A program made the translations under genes and the position numbers. DNA of 10,301 nt, from NCBI GenBank assembly GCA_016302545.1, contig JAEDNK010000051.1, positions 1 through 10,301 of the forward strand. Direction: 5' to 3'. This document shows positions 6,753-10,301 of the stretch, one piece after another. Positions within the stretch are counted from its first letter, which is position 1. Each line of letters opens with the position of its first letter. The notes beneath the pieces are model-generated. The model did no database searches and was not told the DNA's origin. It worked only from the letters and a program-made list of their open reading frames with translations. The DNA comes from Bacillota bacterium. Lineage in GTDB: Bacteria; Bacillota; Clostridia; Peptostreptococcales; Anaerovoracaceae.

Positions 6753-8354
6753 ATGAGAGAAAATATTTTGGTACTGGACTTCGGCGGACAGTATAATCAA
6801 CTGATTGCACGCCGTGTCCGCGAATGCAATGTGTACTGCGAGGTGCATCCTTACACATTGCCAATAGACGATATAAAGAAGATGTCTCCGTCGGGCATTA
6901 TTTTTACCGGCGGACCTAACAGCGTGTACGGCGACGACTCTCCTCAGGCTGACCCGGAAATTTTTAAACTGGGAGTGCCTGTACTGGGAATCTGCTACGG
7001 CGCACAGCTTCTTGCCCATCAGCTCGGCGGAAAGGTTGCCACCGCACCTGTCAGCGAGTACGGCAGGACTGATGTTACTATTGACGGCAGAAACGGCGTT
7101 CTTGCAGGCGTAGGTCTGGGAGATGCGAAGGAGACCGGCTCGCAGATTGCAGGAAATTCCGTGTTCTGGATGAGCCATACGGATTATATTGCAGAGGCTC
7201 CGTCAGGATTTGCCGTAACCGCCCACACTACTGTGTGCCCTGTAGCCGCCATGGAAAACCCGTCTGAGGGTTTCTACGCCGTGCAGTTTCATCCTGAAGT
7301 GGTACACTCAGTGGAGGGCTTCAAGGTGCTTAAAAATTTCGTCCTCGAAGTATGCGGCTGCAAAGGCGACTGGAAAATGGACGACTTCGTGGCAAGAACC
7401 ATCAAGGATATTCGCGCCAAGGCAGCGGGCGGCAAGGTGCTCTGCGCCCTGTCAGGCGGCGTTGACTCCTCTGTGGCCGCAGTCCTCATGTCAAAGGCGG
7501 TAGGCAAACAGCTTACCTGTGTATTCGTAGACCACGGTCTGCTGCGCAAGGATGAAGGAGATCAGGTTGAAGCTATCTTCGGACCTGAGGGCTCGTATGA
7601 CCTTAACTTCGTACGTGTTAACGCCCAGCAAAGATTCTATGATAAACTTGCCGGAGTCACCGACCCCGAAGCCAAGCGCAAAATCATCGGCGAAGAATTC
7701 ATCCGCGTTTTCGAGGAAGAAGCAAAAAAAATCGGCGCTGTTGACTTTCTCGTACAGGGAACCATATATCCCGACGTTATCGAGTCGGGTCTGGGTAAAT
7801 CCGCCGTTATCAAATCCCACCACAATGTAGGCGGCCTTCCTGACCATGTTGACTTCAAGGAAATCATCGAGCCGCTCAGAATGCTCTTTAAGGACGAAGT
7901 GCGCAAAGCCGGTCTTGAGCTGGGCCTGCCGGAATATCTGGTTTACCGCCAGCCGTTCCCGGGACCGGGACTTGGAGTCCGTATCGTAGGAGAGGTTACT
8001 GCGGAAAAGGTTAAGATCGTTCAGGAGGCCGATGCCATCTATCGCGAGGAGATCGCCGCTGCAATGGAATCGGGACTGATTCCGAAATACGGTCAGCCTG
8101 GCACTCTCGGACAGTACTTTGCGGCGCTGACCAATATGCGCTCTGTAGGAGTAATGGGCGACTTCAGAACCTATGACTACGCAGTTGCTCTCCGTGCTGT
8201 CATGACCAGCGATTTCATGACTGCCGAGGCTGCGCATCTTCCTTGGGAAGTCATAGACAAAGTAACCACCCGCATCGTTAACGAAGTGGAGCATGTAAAC
8301 CGCGTGTTCTATGATTGCACAGGCAAACCGCCTGCAACCATCGAGCTTGAATAA
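6753..8354 (+). CDS. guaA: GMP synthase (glutamine-hydrolysing)
   Basis: A cytoplasmic enzyme of 533 aa, near the usual 510–530. It converts XMP, ATP and glutamine to GMP, the last step of the pathway begun by guaB. The N-terminal class I glutamine amidotransferase domain has ILVLDFGGQYNQLI (5–18), nucleophile Cys81 in GICYGAQLL, and His180/Glu182 in FHPEV. The ATP-pyrophosphatase domain has the PP-loop SGGVDSS (234–240) and QGTIYPDVIES. The dimerisation domain contains QPFPGPGLGVRIVGE and RTYDYAVALRAV and ends PPATIELE. The start ATG has AGGTGA 6 bases upstream. The final 15 bases, including the stop, recur exactly at 10198–10212, so the 3' end of this gene is one attachment site of the downstream insert. 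The coding sequence remains intact. Confidence 0.97.
   Translation: MRENILVLDFGGQYNQLIARRVRECNVYCEVHPYTLPIDDIKKMSPSGIIFTGGPNSVYGDDSPQADPEIFKLGVPVLGICYGAQLLAHQLGGKVATAPVSEYGRTDVTIDGRNGVLAGVGLGDAKETGSQIAGNSVFWMSHTDYIAEAPSGFAVTAHTTVCPVAAMENPSEGFYAVQFHPEVVHSVEGFKVLKNFVLEVCGCKGDWKMDDFVARTIKDIRAKAAGGKVLCALSGGVDSSVAAVLMSKAVGKQLTCVFVDHGLLRKDEGDQVEAIFGPEGSYDLNFVRVNAQQRFYDKLAGVTDPEAKRKIIGEEFIRVFEEEAKKIGAVDFLVQGTIYPDVIESGLGKSAVIKSHHNVGGLPDHVDFKEIIEPLRMLFKDEVRKAGLELGLPEYLVYRQPFPGPGLGVRIVGEVTAEKVKIVQEADAIYREEIAAAMESGLIPKYGQPGTLGQYFAALTNMRSVGVMGDFRTYDYAVALRAVMTSDFMTAEAAHLPWEVIDKVTTRIVNEVEHVNRVFYDCTGKPPATIELE
8340..8354 (+). repeat. Left attachment repeat (attL core) in the guaA end
   Basis: ATCGAGCTTGAATAA encodes the last four residues of GuaA (IELE) and its stop. 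It is identical to 10198–10212. A 15-base perfect match between these two places is not expected by chance in a 10-kb window. Confidence 0.7.
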
Positions 8355-8372
8355 AAAAATGTGATTTTTTAC

Positions 8373-8412
8373 ATGGCAGATAATGGTATTGATTGTCTGC
8401 CATACTTTTTTT
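8373..8412 (+). terminator. Intrinsic terminator after guaA, inside the insert
   Basis: ATGGCAGA (8373–8380) pairs with TCTGCCAT (8396–8403). Four further base pairs, TAAT with ATTG, close a 7-base loop. TTTTTTT follows at 8406–8412. It lies past the attachment core, so it belongs to the insert and replaces the original guaA terminator, protecting the insert from read-through. Confidence 0.85.
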
Positions 8413-8500
8413 GTAGAGGCTGTACATGTATTTCCAATATATTCTGCGCAAATGGTTGCGATAGAAATGAATGGATAAAATCATTTTTTTGCCCATTTTA

Positions 8501-8529
8501 TTGCTCTTGTGTGGTAAAATAGGTAAAAT
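8501..8529 (+). promoter_or_regulatory. Possible promoter of the AlbA_2-type gene
   Basis: TTGCTC (8501–8506) and TAAAAT (8524–8529) are spaced by 17 bases, and the gene starts at 8585. GGTAAAAT occurs twice in tandem at 8513–8520 and 8522–8529, so the -10 box is duplicated and an alternative start site is possible. Consensus match is moderate. Confidence 0.5.
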
Positions 8530-8543
8530 GATAGTAATTAGAG

Positions 8544-8553
8544 CGATGCATCG
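8544..8553. promoter_or_regulatory. Palindrome between promoter and start codon, candidate operator
   Basis: CGATGCATCG is a perfect 10-base palindrome about 15 bases after the -10 box and 31 bases before the start codon. The position would suit an operator for autoregulation by the downstream DNA-binding protein. No second copy was noticed in the window. Confidence 0.3.
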
Positions 8554-8584
8554 TAATAAGTAAAATGGGGAAAGTGGTGATTCA

Positions 8585-9505
8585 ATGGCTAGATTAGATT
8601 TTGAAACAGTTCTCCAAAGGGGAGAATCTAATAATACAGAATTCAAATCCTGGATAAAGACTTCCAGCATGAAAGAACGTATTGCGTTAGCAGTGGATGA
8701 ACTAATTGCGTTTGCTAATAACAAAGGTGGAACTGTTTATTTTGGGGTGGAAGATAATGGTGAAGTCACTGGCTGCACAGGTAATTATGATTTGCAGAAT
8801 ATTGTGGAAGCTATTTATGACAAAACAAGACCACCTTTATTTACGGAAGCAGGGGAGTTTGAATATCAGGGGAAGACAGTGATTACATTGTCTGTTGAGC
8901 ATGATGGAACAACATATGCAACGACGGATGGCAGATGTTTAAGAAGGCTTGGTAAAAATTCTAAACCATATTATCCGGATGAGATGAGTAATAAATATTC
9001 TGCCGTTCAGAATCCCGATTTTTCCGGACAAATTATAGTGGAAAGTACAGAAGATGATATTAATAAGCTGGAAATCTATAAATTAAAGGAAAAATTGAAA
9101 GCAAGGGATCCTGAATCTACACTTTCAGAAATGGAAGATATGGCTTTTCTGAGTGACCTGGGACTCATAAAATATGATGCGGGGAATTTGAAGTTAACGA
9201 TAGCGGGATTACTTTTTGTAGGAAAAGAGCAGGCAATTCATCGGCTGATTTCTCAGGCAGAGGTTATTTATTTGCATTACTCACAGTCTAATTTGGAGGA
9301 ATACGATGCAAGGCTGGACATGACAGCACCGATTATTTCTGTAATCGAGAGACTTTCTGAGAAGATACAGAATGCGAACCGAATTGTAAATGTTCAGGTA
9401 GGACTTTTTCGATTGGAAATTGTAGATTTTTCAGAAAGGGTATTTCAGGAAGCGCTGCTGAATGCTCTTGCACACAGACAATTTATAGTTCTATCGACGA
9501 CATAG
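8585..9505 (+). CDS. AlbA_2-domain putative DNA-binding/ATP-binding regulator, N-terminal fragment
   Basis: An open frame of 306 aa from the ATG at 8585. Residues about 14–130 form an AlbA_2 (Schlafen AlbA-like, PF04326) domain: TEFKSWIKTSS, ELIAFANNKGGTVYFGVEDNGEVTG and a later RCLRRLGKNSKPY. A linker follows, and near the end come the first residues of an HATPase_c_4-type ATP-binding domain, VFQEALLNALAHR (to R298). In full-length relatives 'HRDY' follows and the ATPase domain continues for over 100 residues; here the sequence departs into QFIVLSTT and stops (TAG 9503–9505). Such proteins are presumed transcriptional regulators and are common on mobile elements. The protein is probably non-functional as an ATPase, although the AlbA_2 part could still be made. 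Confidence 0.75.
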   Translation: MARLDFETVLQRGESNNTEFKSWIKTSSMKERIALAVDELIAFANNKGGTVYFGVEDNGEVTGCTGNYDLQNIVEAIYDKTRPPLFTEAGEFEYQGKTVITLSVEHDGTTYATTDGRCLRRLGKNSKPYYPDEMSNKYSAVQNPDFSGQIIVESTEDDINKLEIYKLKEKLKARDPESTLSEMEDMAFLSDLGLIKYDAGNLKLTIAGLLFVGKEQAIHRLISQAEVIYLHYSQSNLEEYDARLDMTAPIISVIERLSEKIQNANRIVNVQVGLFRLEIVDFSERVFQEALLNALAHRQFIVLSTT

Positions 9506-9510
9506 AATTT

Positions 9511-9981
9511 GTGAAGTTTGTGGCTAGAGAACAAAATTCCCGTCAAAAGAATTTTTCACTTTTTGAGTTGATGATTTTACGCTATCTAACAGATAATCGT
9601 AGGATTTCTCTTGCCATAGCAACAGATCTAATACAGGGAACAAGAGATATGGCTCAAAAAAGTCTTAATAGTTTAATGAGGGATGGCTTGATTGAGGTGT
9701 CTGGAAAGGAGTATATGTTGACTGCCAAAATGTATGAGGCAGTAAAATCTGCAGTGGAATATACAAAAGACAGATCAATACAGTATATTAAGGCAAAAGA
9801 AATGATTATGGAATATATTGAAGTTAATGGGTCTATCACAAACGAAAAAACCAGAGAATTGTGCGGATTTACTAAGCAGCAAGCAAGAAGTGCATTGGAT
9901 AAGATGAGAGAAGAGTCTTTGATTCAATTAGTTGGAGCAGGACGTTCCAGCAAATATGTGAAATCGAGTGAAACTCGATAA
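9511..9981 (+). CDS. Winged-helix C-terminal fragment of the AlbA_2-type regulator
   Basis: An open frame of 156 aa from a GTG at 9511. It contains a winged-helix-like segment (FELMILRYLTDNRRISLAIA followed by TDLIQ...SLMRDGLIEVSGKEYML, residues about 17–70). A second one follows (KAKEMIMEYIEVNGSITNEK with TKQQARSALDKMREESLIQL, about 94–145). This is the usual C-terminus of AlbA_2/HATPase regulators. There is no convincing ribosome binding site, and the frame is open upstream of the GTG, so it is best read as the 3' remnant of the gene broken at about 9480. The last codons run into the CTCGA repeat cluster, and the stop TAA is at 9979–9981. Confidence 0.6.
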   Translation: MKFVAREQNSRQKNFSLFELMILRYLTDNRRISLAIATDLIQGTRDMAQKSLNSLMRDGLIEVSGKEYMLTAKMYEAVKSAVEYTKDRSIQYIKAKEMIMEYIEVNGSITNEKTRELCGFTKQQARSALDKMREESLIQLVGAGRSSKYVKSSETR

Positions 9982-10064
9982 AAACTCGAAATCCACTCGA
10001 AAAAAATGATGAAAGGCTGAAATAACAATAAAAAAAGTAATAATATTTCGAGTTTATCGAGTGG
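9963..10064. repeat. Cluster of ATCGAG/CTCGA direct and inverted repeats
   Basis: ATCGAGTG occurs at 9963–9970 and 10056–10063. CTCGA-containing inverted copies occur at 9974–9978, 9985–9989 and 9996–10000. CTCGATAAAAACTCGAAAT (9974–9992) is the near-exact reverse complement of ATTTCGAGTTTATCGAG (10045–10061), differing by two extra A. CACTCGA (9994–10000) can pair with TCGAGTG at 9964–9970 or at 10057–10063. The attachment core also begins ATCGAG. Such a set next to an attachment site resembles recombinase or excisionase binding sites. Confidence 0.65.
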
Positions 10065-10197
10065 GAGAGGTGTTCCATCTGACGACAAATTGACGACAAA
10101 AAGTCCGGTAAAACTAGAAAATACAGATAATACGTATATATGTAGTGGCAAAACAGCAAATCAAACCACCAGATATATGGAAAGCCACATTTCCTTT
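9982..10197. other. Non-coding right end of the insert
   Basis: No convincing gene lies in these 216 bases. They hold most of the CTCGA repeat cluster, the TGACGACAAA tandem repeat and AT-rich sequence up to the right attachment core. A stop-free frame runs from 10021 into the core but has no start or ribosome binding site. No recombinase gene is visible on either strand. Confidence 0.6.
10080..10101. repeat. Tandem 11-base repeat TGACGACAAA(T/A)
   Basis: TGACGACAAAT (10080–10090) is followed directly by TGACGACAAAA (10091–10101), ten of eleven bases identical and about one helical turn apart. It lies roughly 100 bases inside the right attachment core, the usual place of arm-type binding sites for tyrosine integrases. 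Confidence 0.6.
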
Positions 10198-10212
10198 ATC
10201 GAGCTTGAATAA
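10198..10212 (+). repeat. Right attachment repeat (attR core)
   Basis: Exact copy of the last 15 bases of guaA including its TAA. Upstream of it the sequence no longer resembles guaA; downstream, chromosomal-type sequence with a strong hairpin begins. It marks the right boundary of the insert. Confidence 0.7.
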
Positions 10213-10226
10213 TCACTACAAATACG

Positions 10227-10262
10227 AAACCCCTTGGAATTCCAAGGGGTTTAGCGATTTTT
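10227..10262 (+). terminator. Palindromic hairpin, probably the original guaA terminator
   Basis: A perfect 26-base palindrome spans 10227–10252 (AAACCCCTTGG, AATT, then the complementary arm), giving an 11-bp stem with a 4-base loop. TTT ends the stem and TTTTT follows at 10258–10262. It stands 14 bases after the right attachment core, where the guaA terminator would have been before the insert arrived. Symmetry suggests it can work in both directions. Confidence 0.65.
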
Positions 10263-10301
10263 GAGAGTGCTTTGACCAACTTTCTTACCCATTACTTCTT
10301 T
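10251..10301 (-). CDS. Possible 3' end of a convergent gene (partial)
   Basis: On the minus strand one frame is open from the window edge for 16 codons to a TAA at 10251–10253, reading KEVMGKKVGQSTLKNR. The other two minus frames have stops. The palindromic hairpin at 10227–10252 would serve as a shared terminator in a tail-to-tail arrangement. The piece is too short to name and may be chance. Confidence 0.2.
   Translation of the reverse strand, partial: KEVMGKKVGQSTLKNR

Larger units (their letters stand above)
8585..9981 (+). pseudogene. AlbA_2/HATPase regulator gene broken by an internal deletion
   Basis: The two open frames at 8585–9505 and 9511–9981 together give the N- and C-terminal parts of one protein family, in different frames (the second is shifted relative to the first). 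The first fragment ends within the ATP-binding domain (NALAHR, near 9478). The second frame, read upstream of its GTG, is already open from about 9481 with IYSSIDDIEFVKFV. The centre of the HATPase_c_4 domain, roughly 100 residues, is missing, so a deletion at about 9478–9490 rather than a single-base frameshift explains the break. No obvious direct repeat flags the deletion points. Confidence 0.65.
8340..10212. mobile_element. Small AT-rich island integrated at the guaA 3' end
   Basis: A segment of about 1.86 kb lies between two identical copies of ATCGAGCTTGAATAA, one forming the end of guaA (8340–8354) and one at 10198–10212. Base composition falls sharply right after the guaA stop and the codon use of the enclosed gene differs from the host genes. 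Site-specific tyrosine recombinases are known to target the guaA 3' end and regenerate the gene, which fits. The insert contains a terminator, a broken regulator gene and a repeat-rich right end, but no integrase, so it appears decayed or dependent on another element for movement. Confidence 0.7.

Noticed and set aside
9478..9511. Programmed frameshift joining the two AlbA_2 fragments
   Set aside because: No slippery heptamer or downstream structure is visible. A frameshift could not restore the roughly 100 missing ATPase residues, so a deletion explains it better.
9963..10064. CRISPR array from the repeated CTCGA motifs
   Set aside because: Repeats are only 6–8 bases, irregularly spaced and in both orientations; there are no uniform spacers and no cas genes.
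9924..10159. Minus-strand open frames over the repeat-rich right end of the insert
   Set aside because: They are F/S/Y-rich translations of AT-rich sequence crossing the inverted repeats, without a ribosome binding site or family features.
10021..10212. Stop-free frame of 63 codons ending ...FIELE at the right attachment core
   Set aside because: It has no start codon near its beginning, no ribosome binding site and low-complexity content. The resemblance of its last four residues to the GuaA end comes from the att repeat.

Overview
The window looks like a chromosomal segment of an anaerobic Firmicute of class Clostridia, followed by a small AT-rich accessory insert. The evidence is the murB–PHP–rapZ gene order, strong AGGAGG-type ribosome binding sites, TTG starts, TTGAAA/TATAAT promoters and a lone lysine-fermentation-type enzyme. 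The host part is, by eye, roughly half G+C. A more precise placement (for example the amino-acid-fermenting Anaerovoracaceae / Family XIII) is only a guess.

Layout. (1) 1–190: the tail of a Cro/C1-type HTH regulator, an orphan ribosome binding site, and a short block of CCCCAtTTtACTtt-like repeats that resembles a solo end of an IS21-family element. (2) 200–4101: a good sigma-70 promoter drives a tight four-gene operon. It encodes an AI-2E-family permease, MurB (peptidoglycan precursor synthesis), a PHP-domain phosphoesterase and RapZ/YvcJ (a nucleotide-binding regulator). The yvcK and whiA genes that usually follow rapZ are absent. (3) 4082–5120: an extended -10 promoter embedded in the rapZ 3' end drives a monocistronic, strongly codon-biased beta-keto acid cleavage (Kce-like) gene, which ends in a long rod-like terminator. 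(4) 5131–8354: a consensus promoter and the guaB–guaA operon, covering both steps from IMP to GMP. The IMP dehydrogenase is of the same type as the enzyme of the protist Tritrichomonas foetus, with catalytic residues at identical positions.

(5) 8340–10212: an AT-rich insert of about 1.86 kb sits exactly at the 3' end of guaA. It is bounded by a perfect 15-bp direct repeat that contains the guaA stop codon. This is the arrangement left by site-specific integration into the guaA 3' end, a known integration hotspot. The insert carries its own terminator, a promoter with a palindrome, and an AlbA_2/HATPase-type regulator gene that has lost its middle and is now two fragments. Its right end is dense in short direct and inverted repeats that resemble recombinase binding sites. 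No integrase gene is present, so this looks like a decayed or non-autonomous guaA island. (6) 10213–10301: chromosomal sequence resumes with a strong palindromic terminator and possibly the 3' end of a convergent gene.

Together the host genes cover cell-wall precursor synthesis and its regulation, amino-acid fermentation and purine synthesis. The window's most unusual content is the guaA island and the trichomonad-type IMP dehydrogenase. I see no complete new defence or other system.
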